DNA from: Fidelibacterota bacterium
GTDB lineage: Bacteria; Fidelibacterota; Marinisomatia; SCGC-AAA003-L08; JACNLC01
Assembly: GCA_013204025.1 (NCBI GenBank)
Contig: JABMOW010000089.1
Coordinates: 31,234 to 95,233, forward strand
Direction of reading: 5' to 3'
Length of the DNA: 64,000 bases
Positions 9,122-17,579 of this stretch are shown piece by piece; position 1 is the stretch's first letter; the number at the start of each line of letters is the position of its first letter. A program made the translations under genes and the position numbers. A model generated the notes under the pieces. It was not told where the DNA came from. It ran no database searches and worked only from the letters and a program-made list of their open reading frames with translations.

Positions 9122-10089
9122 TTATTTCTTTTCTATTATTTGTCGGTTGTGATACAAAGAAGGTAGCAATCGGTGAAGCAAATATGATAACCATTTTTTG
9201 CTCTGAAGAAGATTTGGTATTTGTTCAACCGGTTTTCAATGAATATTTTTCTAAATCCCTTAATCTTCCACAACCTGAAAAACTCTATGAACTTCAATGG
9301 AAAGATCCCATAGAATTCTCTTCATTTAATAATCGTCATAATCTTGTGGTAGCATCACTCAAAAATCCAATTGACGAGAGTGGAGATTTGCTCTACAAAA
9401 AGTTGTTCCAAAACTTTTCTTCAGATGATTCGCTCGTCGCAATATTCGACTTGTACAATAAAATCCAATTGTTGTTTGGAATTTTTGCAATGGATGTTCA
9501 GCAATTGCAACAACAGTTGGATTTTAACACTGAATTTATTATGGATAATCTGAACAAGAATCAACGTAAATCCGTTCTCTATTCTGCATACGATACCGGG
9601 AAAAACAAAGAGCTATCCTTAAAAATTCAAGAATGGTTTGGATATGACATATTTATCCAGAAGGATTTTAAGTTGATTAAGGAAAATCTACAGTTGCCTT
9701 TTTTATGGATAGGCAGAGGATATCCCTACCGGTGGTTGACATTTCATGAAATCGAGTTGGAAGAGATTTCCTCTCCTGACCTAACGTGGAATGTTATCGA
9801 TGCACTTCTCGAATCTACATTGGAGAACATTGAGGTAACGAAAGATTTCAGGTCGAATGAGTTGGTTACAATTGACGGTAGATTGCTCCCAATCTTACGA
9901 GGGAATTACTACCATAGTGAAAGCGAATCTGGTGGACCGTTTTTTACAATTCTGTTTCACGAAACAGACACGAGATATTTGATCGTCAGTGGATTTGTCA
10001 ATTATCCTGGCCATTCTAAAATATTCCTGATTAAACAGCTTGAAGCATTAATATTGGATGGAAAGTTTTTAGAAAGGGGTGACCAATGA
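9103..10089 (+). CDS. DUF4837 family lipoprotein
   Basis: This is a 328-residue exported lipoprotein with signal peptide and lipobox LLFVGC near residue 14. The body matches the DUF4837 pattern seen in Bacteroidetes relatives: an early LPQPEKLYELQW segment, and a late PILRGNYYH...GGPF...YLIVSGFVNYPG block. Function is unknown. The frame is open from 9037, but ATG 9103 follows a strong GGAGG site (9094-9098) and starts directly with a signal peptide. It overlaps the methyltransferase by 19 bases and purE by 4. Confidence 0.8.
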   Translation: MYYKILIISFLLFVGCDTKKVAIGEANMITIFCSEEDLVFVQPVFNEYFSKSLNLPQPEKLYELQWKDPIEFSSFNNRHNLVVASLKNPIDESGDLLYKKLFQNFSSDDSLVAIFDLYNKIQLLFGIFAMDVQQLQQQLDFNTEFIMDNLNKNQRKSVLYSAYDTGKNKELSLKIQEWFGYDIFIQKDFKLIKENLQLPFLWIGRGYPYRWLTFHEIELEEISSPDLTWNVIDALLESTLENIEVTKDFRSNELVTIDGRLLPILRGNYYHSESESGGPFFTILFHETDTRYLIVSGFVNYPGHSKIFLIKQLEALILDGKFLERGDQ

Positions 10090-10547
10090 AAAAAATTGCC
10101 GTTCTTATTGGAAGCGAATCAGATAGAGATACCATTTTTGTAGCTGCACCCTATTTTGAATATTTTGGATTGAACTGGGATCTACAAGTTTTATCTGCGC
10201 ATCGTAATCCTGCTGAAGTTACTGAATTTTCCAGAACTGCCAGAGAAAATGGTTACGCTGTCATTATTGGAGCTGCTGGTATGGCTGCTCATCTTGCTGG
10301 CGCGATTAAAGCTCACACGACTTTACCGGTTATTGGTGTACCCTTGTCAGGTGGTATTTTAGATGGTATGGATGCACTTTTATCAACCGTTCAAATGCCA
10401 AAAGGGGTTCCTGTTGCTACATTTGCTGTGGGTAAGGCAGGAATTATAAATGCTGCTATTTTTTCAGCAGAAATACTCGCTCTGAGCGATGATGAACTGG
10501 CGACAAAACTGAACCGTTTCAAGGAATCTGGCTGCACATTGAAATGA
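10086..10547 (+). CDS. purE: N5-carboxyaminoimidazole ribonucleotide mutase PurE
   Basis: PurE converts N5-CAIR to CAIR in purine biosynthesis. The 153 residues match class I PurE, with the GSESDRD motif near residue 8, SAHRNP, and GAAGMAAHLAG. It overlaps both neighbours by an ATGA junction, so expression is coupled. No purK is visible nearby; purM lies 24 kb away. Confidence 0.95.
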   Translation: MKKIAVLIGSESDRDTIFVAAPYFEYFGLNWDLQVLSAHRNPAEVTEFSRTARENGYAVIIGAAGMAAHLAGAIKAHTTLPVIGVPLSGGILDGMDALLSTVQMPKGVPVATFAVGKAGIINAAIFSAEILALSDDELATKLNRFKESGCTLK

Positions 10548-11440
10548 AGAAAATCCTAATCACTGGTGCCAATGGTCAGCTAGGTAGATCCTTGATGAAT
10601 ACTCTGTCAGGAAAGTATCAGGTAATGGGTACGAAAATTGAAAACGAACCTATTGCTAATCCAGGGATGCCATTGATTCAAATGGATATCACCAATCGAA
10701 CAGAGGTTGAAGCCGGAGTAAACCTATTTAAGCCGGATATCATCATCAATACTGCCGCTTTTACAAATGTTGATCGCTCTGAAATTGATCAAGATCTTGC
10801 ATGGTCAGTAAATGTGGGGGGGATTGAAAACTTAATTCGTGCAAGTGATTCTGATACAAAATTCATTCACATATCCAGCGATTATGTATTTGATGGAGAG
10901 AATGGGCCTTACCGTGAGTCAGACGAAGTGAATCCCACCTCGTATTATGGTAAATCAAAATTATGGGGAGAACAAAAGTTATTGGATTCAGAAAGAAAGT
11001 ATTTGATCCTGAGGCCTAATGTTTTATACCAGACAACTACACATGATCAGGCGAGTTTTTTCGCGTGGGTTTATACTTCACTATTAAATAAAAAACAGAT
11101 TAAAGTAGTCACCGATCAAACAAGTAACCCAACCTGGGTACATCCATTTACAGAAGTCCTTTTGAGATCAATTGACTCCGATCTGTGTGGTCTCTTTCAT
11201 TACGGAAGCGCAGATTACATTTCAAGATTTGATTTTGCACAACTCATTGCAAATATTTTCAACTTAGACTCATCACTTATTGCACCAATCATTACTGCAG
11301 ATTTAAACCAGGCTGCACCCAGACCAAAGCACAGCGGACTGATTTCGGATAAAATTCAAAACAAATTGGATGTTGAAGTCCTTACGGTAGAACAGTGCCT
11401 ACTCCAGATAAAACGGTTATGGGAACGTGTATCTGATTGA
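10544..11440 (+). CDS. SDR family sugar reductase, RmlD-like (dTDP-4-dehydrorhamnose reductase)
   Basis: The 298-residue NAD(P)-dependent reductase has the Rossmann motif ITGANGQLGRSL at the start, an ISSDYVFDGENGPY segment (YVFDG typical of RmlD) and the catalytic YYGKSKLWGE (Tyr and Lys). RmlD makes dTDP-L-rhamnose, a donor for surface polysaccharide. rmlA, rmlB and rmlC are not in the window, so the precise sugar is inferred. The glycosyltransferases just downstream fit such a role. Confidence 0.85.
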   Translation: MKKILITGANGQLGRSLMNTLSGKYQVMGTKIENEPIANPGMPLIQMDITNRTEVEAGVNLFKPDIIINTAAFTNVDRSEIDQDLAWSVNVGGIENLIRASDSDTKFIHISSDYVFDGENGPYRESDEVNPTSYYGKSKLWGEQKLLDSERKYLILRPNVLYQTTTHDQASFFAWVYTSLLNKKQIKVVTDQTSNPTWVHPFTEVLLRSIDSDLCGLFHYGSADYISRFDFAQLIANIFNLDSSLIAPIITADLNQAAPRPKHSGLISDKIQNKLDVEVLTVEQCLLQIKRLWERVSD

Positions 11441-11527
11441 ACCATTTCAAATAACCCTTCGTAAAGGAAATTGTTTGTCCGGTTTTGCAGTTGTCATTAA
11501 ATTGTCATCTCATACAGGAAAATTATT

Positions 11528-12241
11528 TTGAAATCTCTTATAATATCCCCTACATATAACGAATTAGATAATATCGAAGAGTTGATCCGAAAATTCCACC
11601 ATCATGCTTCTGATTGCGATATTTTATTTGTGGATGATAATTCTCCTGATGGTACAGCAGACTTGATAAAAAGAATCCAAGAAAAAGACCCACAAATAAA
11701 TCTTATTGTTCGAGAGAGAAAACTCGGTTTAGGTACTGCATATTGTCGTGGATTTGAATGGGCATTGGAACATGATTACGAAAGAGTTATCCAAATTGAT
11801 GCAGACCTCTCGCACAATCCGGAAGATATTCCCAGATTGTTAGAAAAATCCATAAGCTACGATGTGGTTATCGGTAGCAGATACATCAATGGTGTAAATG
11901 TTGTGAACTGGCCACTCCGTCGACTCATACTCAGCAAATTTGCGAATATTTACGCGCGTATTTTAACCGGTTTGCCAATTGCAGATTCTACTGGCGGATT
12001 CAAATGTTTTAATACAAAGGTATTGGCTGCCATAGATTTAGAATCGATTAAATCACAAGGATATGCCTTCCAAATCGAGATGAATTATTTAGCCTGGATC
12101 AAAAAATATACCATATGTGAAATTCCCATCATCTTTGCAGATCGGACAGTGGGAAAATCAAAAATGTCAAGGAAAATAATCTATGAAGCCGTCTGGATGG
12201 TTCCTAAGCTTGCATTAAAACGGTTGTTCCGAATGATATGA
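11528..12241 (+). CDS. Polyprenol-phosphate mannosyltransferase-like GT2 (DPM1 type)
   Basis: The 237-residue enzyme is a soluble GT-A fold glycosyltransferase with SPTYNE near the N terminus, FVDDNSPDGT, and QIDADLSHNPED (DXD metal site). RNTVGKSKM-like DRTVGKSKMSRKI ends the catalytic domain. It has no C-terminal membrane domain. Members load mannose or glucose onto a polyprenyl phosphate carrier. The start is TTG, 8 bases after a CAGGA site. The next gene overlaps it by 4 bases. Confidence 0.87.
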   Translation: MKSLIISPTYNELDNIEELIRKFHHHASDCDILFVDDNSPDGTADLIKRIQEKDPQINLIVRERKLGLGTAYCRGFEWALEHDYERVIQIDADLSHNPEDIPRLLEKSISYDVVIGSRYINGVNVVNWPLRRLILSKFANIYARILTGLPIADSTGGFKCFNTKVLAAIDLESIKSQGYAFQIEMNYLAWIKKYTICEIPIIFADRTVGKSKMSRKIIYEAVWMVPKLALKRLFRMI

Positions 12242-14298
12242 AAATTTCCGTTATTATCATCAGTTACAACGTATGCGCCTATTTAAGGCAATGTCTGAAG
12301 TCAGTGTCCAAAAGTACAGGTAATGCTGAATATGAAGTCATTGTCATTGATAATAATTCCATTGATACATCTGTTAAAATGGTTCAACAAGAATTTCCAC
12401 AAGTTAAAATAATCGGTAATACCGAAAACACGGGATTTTCAAAAGCGGTCAATCAAGCAGTTAAAATTGCAAACGGTGATTTTATCTGTCTTTTAAATCC
12501 GGATTGTGTCATCAAAACTGATACTTTGTCAGTTTTATCAGAATATCTCACTCAAAACGCAGATGTGGGTGTGGTAGGATGTAAAGTTCTAAATTCTGAC
12601 GGAAGTCTTCAACTAGCATCTAGACGAACATTCCCCAAGTTAGTGGTCACATTACCCAGATTATTTGGCCTACATCGGATATTTCCTAAAAATCGCATCT
12701 TTGGTAAATATAACCTTACGCATATCGATGATACCGTTATCCAGGATACCGATGCTGTTAGTGGTTCATGTATGATGTTCTCACGTACAACTGTTGACAC
12801 AGTGGGGCAATTTGATGAACGATTTTTTTTGTATTTTGAAGACACAGACTTCTGCTACCGTGTCAAGAAGGGTGGATATCGCGTAGTATATAACCCAGAT
12901 ACTCAAATCATCCATTATAAAGGTGAAAGCACAAAATTCGCTCGATCTGTATCAGAGGAAAACTTTCATCAATCCGCTTATTTATTTTTCAAAAAATATT
13001 CTCATGAATTCCCTTTGTGGAATGTATTCAGATTTTTTGTGTGGATTGCGATAGGCTTTCGAAAAGTTGGTAGTCATTTATTTACCCATAAATCTTCAAT
13101 AATATCATGGTTTTTGGACAGTTCACTCGTGCTAATGGCGTTTTATGGATCTATGGCATTTTGGTATCCGCACCATTTTGGCATACCTGTGTCTATTAGT
13201 TATGTCGCTGAACATTGGAAGCTGTGGACAACATACCTAATCATCTGGCATGCAGTTGCTATTTGGCTTTCGCTTTATAAAAAAAACAATCTTTCATACG
13301 GGCGTCCTTTAGTGGTTAGCGCTATTTCATTTATCGGTGTATCCACCGTCACGTATTTCATTTCGGTATTCGCATATTCCCGCGTAGTATTGTTATTTAC
13401 ATTCTTAATTTCTGCATTTTTACAGGCGATGTGGCGAATTATGGTTCATTTATTTTATAGACAGCAATGGATAAGAGTATCACACGTTCCGCCATTTTTT
13501 ACTCGTAATGCGATCATATTGGGCAATCCTACTGCTGCTGCCAATATCTCTAAGTTACTGGATCAATCGCCCTCCTTGTTTTACAAAGTACTGGGAGTAA
13601 TCTGCGATCAGTTCGTTGGCAAAAGTGATCCAAAGATCAAGTACCTAGGACCGGTTAGACAACTTTGTGCTATTGCCAAACAATATCAGGTCAATGAGAT
13701 TATCATTTTGGAGGAATCCTATTCTGTTAGCGATATTATTGAGCAGATTCAGGCACTTTCAGGGATGAATATTGTTTTCAAATTCGTTCCGGACGGACAC
13801 CATTATCTGATCGGGAAGGGCGTGGTTGATAATATCGGTGGAATTCCACTTGTTGGTATAGATTTTCCGTTATTTGACCGACTGCATTTGTTTGCTAAAA
13901 GAATATTTGATACGATTCTTTCTTTATTGATGATCTTGTTGACGCTACCAATTCATATCTACTTATGGATATTGATGAAAGCTAAAAAAGTAAAAATTTG
14001 GTCACCAGATCATATCGGAATTCAACTGTTGGAATTTGATGTAGCAAACCCATTGCTTCAGAAACTTCCTTATTTGTACTCGATATTTGTGGGAAAAATC
14101 AGTTTTGTAGGTAGCGAGGTTGTTGATTATTCTAAACCTGATCCCGGGATCATCATTAAGCCAGGGATAACTGGATTATCACAATTAAAAAATGGTTCCG
14201 TTCAAGATGCAAACAATCATTTTGAACAATATTATATCCAAAATCAAAATTTGGTTTTTGATTTAGAAATTTTACTTAAATCTATTTTGAGGATCTGA
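12238..14298 (+). CDS. Fusion protein: GT2 glycosyltransferase plus degenerate polyprenyl sugar-phosphate transferase
   Basis: The 686-residue protein joins two activities usually encoded separately. Residues about 1-235 are a GT2 domain (IISYNVCAYLRQCL, VIDNNSIDTS, LLNPDC, YFEDTDFCYR) like rhamnosyltransferases. Several membrane helices follow (about 295-400). Next comes a Rossmann-like segment (from about 425, AIILGNPTAAAN) as in WbaP/UPGP enzymes. The C terminus (about 545-686) resembles a bacterial sugar transferase: a membrane hairpin, LPYLYSIFVGKISFVGSE, and KPGITGLSQL. The catalytic Asp-Glu stretch expected just before the LPYLYS block is not recognisable, so the second activity may be lost. 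accA starts on its last base. Confidence 0.82.
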   Translation: MKISVIIISYNVCAYLRQCLKSVSKSTGNAEYEVIVIDNNSIDTSVKMVQQEFPQVKIIGNTENTGFSKAVNQAVKIANGDFICLLNPDCVIKTDTLSVLSEYLTQNADVGVVGCKVLNSDGSLQLASRRTFPKLVVTLPRLFGLHRIFPKNRIFGKYNLTHIDDTVIQDTDAVSGSCMMFSRTTVDTVGQFDERFFLYFEDTDFCYRVKKGGYRVVYNPDTQIIHYKGESTKFARSVSEENFHQSAYLFFKKYSHEFPLWNVFRFFVWIAIGFRKVGSHLFTHKSSIISWFLDSSLVLMAFYGSMAFWYPHHFGIPVSISYVAEHWKLWTTYLIIWHAVAIWLSLYKKNNLSYGRPLVVSAISFIGVSTVTYFISVFAYSRVVLLFTFLISAFLQAMWRIMVHLFYRQQWIRVSHVPPFFTRNAIILGNPTAAANISKLLDQSPSLFYKVLGVICDQFVGKSDPKIKYLGPVRQLCAIAKQYQVNEIIILEESYSVSDIIEQIQALSGMNIVFKFVPDGHHYLIGKGVVDNIGGIPLVGIDFPLFDRLHLFAKRIFDTILSLLMILLTLPIHIYLWILMKAKKVKIWSPDHIGIQLLEFDVANPLLQKLPYLYSIFVGKISFVGSEVVDYSKPDPGIIIKPGITGLSQLKNGSVQDANNHFEQYYIQNQNLVFDLEILLKSILRI

Positions 14299-15254
14299 TG
14301 TCTAATTACATTCTAGATTTCGAAGCACCTTTAAAAGTGATTGATGAAAAAATTGATATGCTCCGTTTAACCGGTACAAAAACGGGTGAGAATGTTTCAT
14401 CTAATATCAAAAAATTGGAAGCTAAACTTGAACAAAAGAAAGCGGACATATACTCTAAATTGTCACGATGGGACAGAGTTCAGCTTGCCAGACATCCAAA
14501 CAGACCTCATTCTCTGGATTACATTCGAATGATTTCGGAAGATTTTTTTGAACTACACGGAGATCGTTATTTTGCTGAAGATCCATCTGTTGTCTGCGGT
14601 TTAATGACAATGGAGGATAAACCATATATGGTGATCGCTCAGCAAAAAGGCAGAACCACCAAAGAGAATCTGTACCGGAATTTTGGGATGTCCAGACCGG
14701 AAGGATATCGAAAAGCGCTTCGTATTATGAAACTTGCTGAAAAATTTAATGTGCCAATCCTCACGCTTATTGATACAATGGGTGCGTATCCCGGGTTAGG
14801 TGCTGAAGAACGGGGACAAGCAGAAGCGATTGCACGGAACCTATTTGAAATGCCTTTATTAGAAGTCCCGATCATCAATTTGGTTATCGGTGAAGGAGCA
14901 TCTGGTGGCGCTCTAGGCATCGGAGTAGGTGACAGGCTATTCTGTCAGGAAAACACATGGTTTTCGGTTATATCACCTGAAGGATGCGCTTCGATTCTGT
15001 ACAGAGATTCTTCAAGAGCATTTGAAGCAGCTGATGCTATGAAAGTTACAGCTGCAGATCTCATGGAAATGGGAATTGCTGATAAAATTATTCCTGAACC
15101 CAACTACGGCGCTCATTATGATTCTGATGGGGCAGCTAAAGTTGTAAAGGAGACGCTCATTAAGGAATTCCAATATTTGTTGAACATGGACAAAGAAGAG
15201 CTCCTCCGGCAAAGATTTGTGAAATATGAGCGAATTGGGAGTTGGAAAGAATAA
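14298..15254 (+). CDS. accA: Acetyl-CoA carboxylase carboxyltransferase subunit alpha
   Basis: AccA pairs with AccD to move the carboxyl group from biotin to acetyl-CoA, the first step of fatty acid synthesis. The 318 residues show the full family pattern: an N-terminal helix, RHPNRPHSLDYI, LHGDRYFAEDP, TLIDTMGAYPGLGAEERGQ, GEGASGGALGIGVGD and SPEGCASILYRD. It overlaps the previous gene by one base. accD is not in the window. Confidence 0.96.
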   Translation: MSNYILDFEAPLKVIDEKIDMLRLTGTKTGENVSSNIKKLEAKLEQKKADIYSKLSRWDRVQLARHPNRPHSLDYIRMISEDFFELHGDRYFAEDPSVVCGLMTMEDKPYMVIAQQKGRTTKENLYRNFGMSRPEGYRKALRIMKLAEKFNVPILTLIDTMGAYPGLGAEERGQAEAIARNLFEMPLLEVPIINLVIGEGASGGALGIGVGDRLFCQENTWFSVISPEGCASILYRDSSRAFEAADAMKVTAADLMEMGIADKIIPEPNYGAHYDSDGAAKVVKETLIKEFQYLLNMDKEELLRQRFVKYERIGSWKE

Positions 15255-15333
15255 CAAATACCGTATCAATTAACTTTGTATCTAAATCCTAAACGCATTC
15301 AAAATATTAAAGTTCTAAAGGAGATATTTTTTT

Positions 15334-15441
15334 ATGCCGATTACCTCACTTACAGCATTATTGATTTATGAAGTGAGCGAACCCGTATCTCATTGGGAGT
15401 GTTTTCAACTTAAACGTAAATTTTCATCCCATTTTTATTAG
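15334..15441 (+). CDS. Possible small protein of 35 residues
   Basis: A short frame between accA and the thiolase gene has an AAAGGAGAT ribosome binding site (15317-15325) at good spacing. The product begins MPITSLTALLIY. That start recalls the first residues of MAPEG-family membrane proteins, but the frame ends long before a helix bundle. It may be a leader peptide, a relic or chance. Confidence 0.25.
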   Translation: MPITSLTALLIYEVSEPVSHWECFQLKRKFSSHFY

Positions 15442-15490
15442 AAATATAATCGTTAAAAACATTGGAATAATTATAACATAAGGAAATCCT

Positions 15491-16918
15491 ATGATTACAT
15501 TTAGTCAAAAACAACTCAAAATTCCTCAAATGAGTAAACCGGTATACCTGGTTACCGGTGGAATGTCAAAATTCGGTAGAGCAATTCCCGAAATGAGGAC
15601 AGAAGAGTTAGTAGTCGATGCCTTTACAGAAGCAGCCGAATTTATCAAAAAATCCCCTGCAGAGTTAAAGAAATACATTCACTCCTGCTATTATGGTCAT
15701 TTTGCAGACCACTTTGGAGATCAGTTACTTGGCGAGGCGTTAATCCATGATCGTTTAGGCCTTGACCCATTGGGTAATGTGGGGATCAAAACAGGAGGTG
15801 CTACCGGAGGCTCAACTCTATGGGAAGCATTCAAGGCGGTAGCGTCTGGATATTCTGATTGCGTTTTAGCAATGGGTTGGGAACGAATGGACGAAGTACC
15901 AACTGACGAAGGGAATAACTACATCGCATGTGCAGCCGATAAAGATTGGGAAACGCCATTAGGTCACATCTATACGGGCTATTACGCCGTGATGGCTCAA
16001 AAATATTGGCAAGTCTTTGGGAAGTCAGAAGATTCCTTCAGAAAAACAATGGCTGAAATTGCAGTTAAAAACCGTGGTTACGCTCGAATGAACCCTCATG
16101 CGCAGGGTCCAATGAAAATTACTGTTGAGGATGTTTTGAAATCACCAGTGGTCGCATATCCGTTAAGGGCATTGGACTGTTGTCTGATGAGTGTGGGCGC
16201 AGCGTGTGCCATCTTATGTGATGAAAAAACTGCATACGAGCTAACAGATAATCCATTACTGGTCTATGTTACTGCAGGAAGTCATACGCTTCGTGTAGCA
16301 GACCGCCGAAACATGGAAATTCCTCTATTACCGAACGAATCTGCAGACCAATACAAAGACCTTGGTGAGCGATTCCCGGGTAGTGACAGATATCCAGGAT
16401 TTACCGGTTTTCTTGCTGCAAGAATGGCGGCTTATTATGCATATGGGATGGCAAATATTTACGATCCTACAGAAGATCTGGATCTGGTGGAATTGCATGA
16501 TGCGTTTACGATTAGTGATATCCAGACATATGAAGACGTGGGAATTCGACCCTATGGCGAAGGCCGAACTTACGTGGAGTCCGGCGATTGCTATCACACG
16601 AATCCAAATACCGGCAAACCAGGGAAACTTCCTGCTAATTTATCCGGTGGCTTGATTGGAAACATGCATGCAGTAGGTGCAACGGGAATCATGCAGGCTG
16701 TCGAAGTGGGGCAGCACATCTGGGGACGTTGGGCAGAAATGCATGAAAATCAGAAAAAATGGGATGCATATGGACGCACCAAACCCAAAGATTGGCAAAA
16801 TCTTCAGGTGGATAACGCCAAAAGAGGAATGGCCATCAGCCATGCTGGCGTCGGATCGCATGTAACTGCTACTATTTTAGTCCATCCTGACCATCAATTA
16901 AAAGGAAGAAACTCATGA
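15491..16918 (+). CDS. Thiolase-fold protein lacking the nucleophilic Cys (SCP-X/Ltp2-like)
   Basis: The 475-residue protein is a thiolase-superfamily member with the SCP-X/lipid-transfer style motifs ELHDAFTISDIQTYEDVG (about 331-348) and NLSGGLIGNMHAVGATGI. The position of the usual nucleophilic Cys (CxSG) instead reads GGATGGSTLWEAF, and the C-terminal Cys-Gly motif reads SHAGVGSH. Cys-less members such as mycobacterial Ltp2 act as aldolases with a DUF35 partner. The next gene, overlapping by 4 bases, is exactly such a partner. Retro-aldol or acyl-CoA chemistry is inferred; the substrate is unknown. A later ATG (codon 15) is also possible. Confidence 0.8.
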   Translation: MITFSQKQLKIPQMSKPVYLVTGGMSKFGRAIPEMRTEELVVDAFTEAAEFIKKSPAELKKYIHSCYYGHFADHFGDQLLGEALIHDRLGLDPLGNVGIKTGGATGGSTLWEAFKAVASGYSDCVLAMGWERMDEVPTDEGNNYIACAADKDWETPLGHIYTGYYAVMAQKYWQVFGKSEDSFRKTMAEIAVKNRGYARMNPHAQGPMKITVEDVLKSPVVAYPLRALDCCLMSVGAACAILCDEKTAYELTDNPLLVYVTAGSHTLRVADRRNMEIPLLPNESADQYKDLGERFPGSDRYPGFTGFLAARMAAYYAYGMANIYDPTEDLDLVELHDAFTISDIQTYEDVGIRPYGEGRTYVESGDCYHTNPNTGKPGKLPANLSGGLIGNMHAVGATGIMQAVEVGQHIWGRWAEMHENQKKWDAYGRTKPKDWQNLQVDNAKRGMAISHAGVGSHVTATILVHPDHQLKGRNS

Positions 16919-17514
16919 GTAATTCTAATAAACGCGGAACGGTCAAAGTGATCAATGGGCGATACCGACCCGATGGATCATTTCATTATAACTATCCCAA
17001 TACTCCAATTTATGATGAAGCTGGGAAGCTCATGGGAGTTACCAATCCAAGAGACCTCACACACATACACGCATATGGAGGTGAATCTCAATTTTTTAGT
17101 TCTTTGAAGGATGGAGAGATATGGGGCACAAAATGTGAAAATCCCGATTGTGAACATACTGGCACAGTAAATCTTCCTTACAAAATCTACTGTCCTGATT
17201 GTTTAAAAAAAGCAATACCGGTTAATTTGACAGCCACAGCCATTAAAAGTGCAACCGTGCATACTTTTATGGTCACCGAAAGAACTGGCGCATTCAACAC
17301 GCTGGAAAAGCCTATTCGATTTATCAATATTGAGTTTGAGGGTGTTGATACAATTCTGATGAGCTATCTTTCCGTTGGTGAACCTAAAGTAGGGATGAGG
17401 GTTGTACCGATCTTTAGAAAAGTAGAACCGACTTTCACAATTCTCGATCTATCGTGGGTACCACTGGGAACATCGGTGGAAAAATTGCCTGATGGCTTTT
17501 CATTCTCTAAATAG
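16915..17514 (+). CDS. DUF35 zinc-ribbon/OB-fold protein, partner of the thiolase-like protein
   Basis: The 199-residue protein has a zinc ribbon of the CENPDC...YCPDC type (about 74-100) followed by an OB-fold region (about 110-190), the DUF35 layout. Such proteins bind acyl-CoA or stabilise thiolase-fold enzymes. The gene overlaps the thiolase-like gene by 4 bases (ATGA), which supports a 1:1 complex. An N-terminal extension of about 70 residues precedes the ribbon. A long hairpin lies just downstream. Confidence 0.85.
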   Translation: MSNSNKRGTVKVINGRYRPDGSFHYNYPNTPIYDEAGKLMGVTNPRDLTHIHAYGGESQFFSSLKDGEIWGTKCENPDCEHTGTVNLPYKIYCPDCLKKAIPVNLTATAIKSATVHTFMVTERTGAFNTLEKPIRFINIEFEGVDTILMSYLSVGEPKVGMRVVPIFRKVEPTFTILDLSWVPLGTSVEKLPDGFSFSK

Positions 17515-17534
17515 ATGATTATTTAATTACAAAA

Positions 17535-17564
17535 AAGCAGGGGTATGGAAACATATCCCTGCTT
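17535..17564 (+). terminator. 13-bp hairpin with GAAA tetraloop between DUF35 and enoyl-CoA hydratase genes
   Basis: AAGCAGGGGTATG pairs fully (one G-U) with CATATCCCTGCTT around a GAAA loop. The downstream T tract is weak (ATGTTTAGG). It could be a partial terminator, an mRNA stabiliser or an attenuator. It ends one base before an in-frame ATG (17565), and 15 bases before the preferred start of the next gene. Confidence 0.6.
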
Positions 17565-17579
17565 ATGTTTAGGAGTAAC

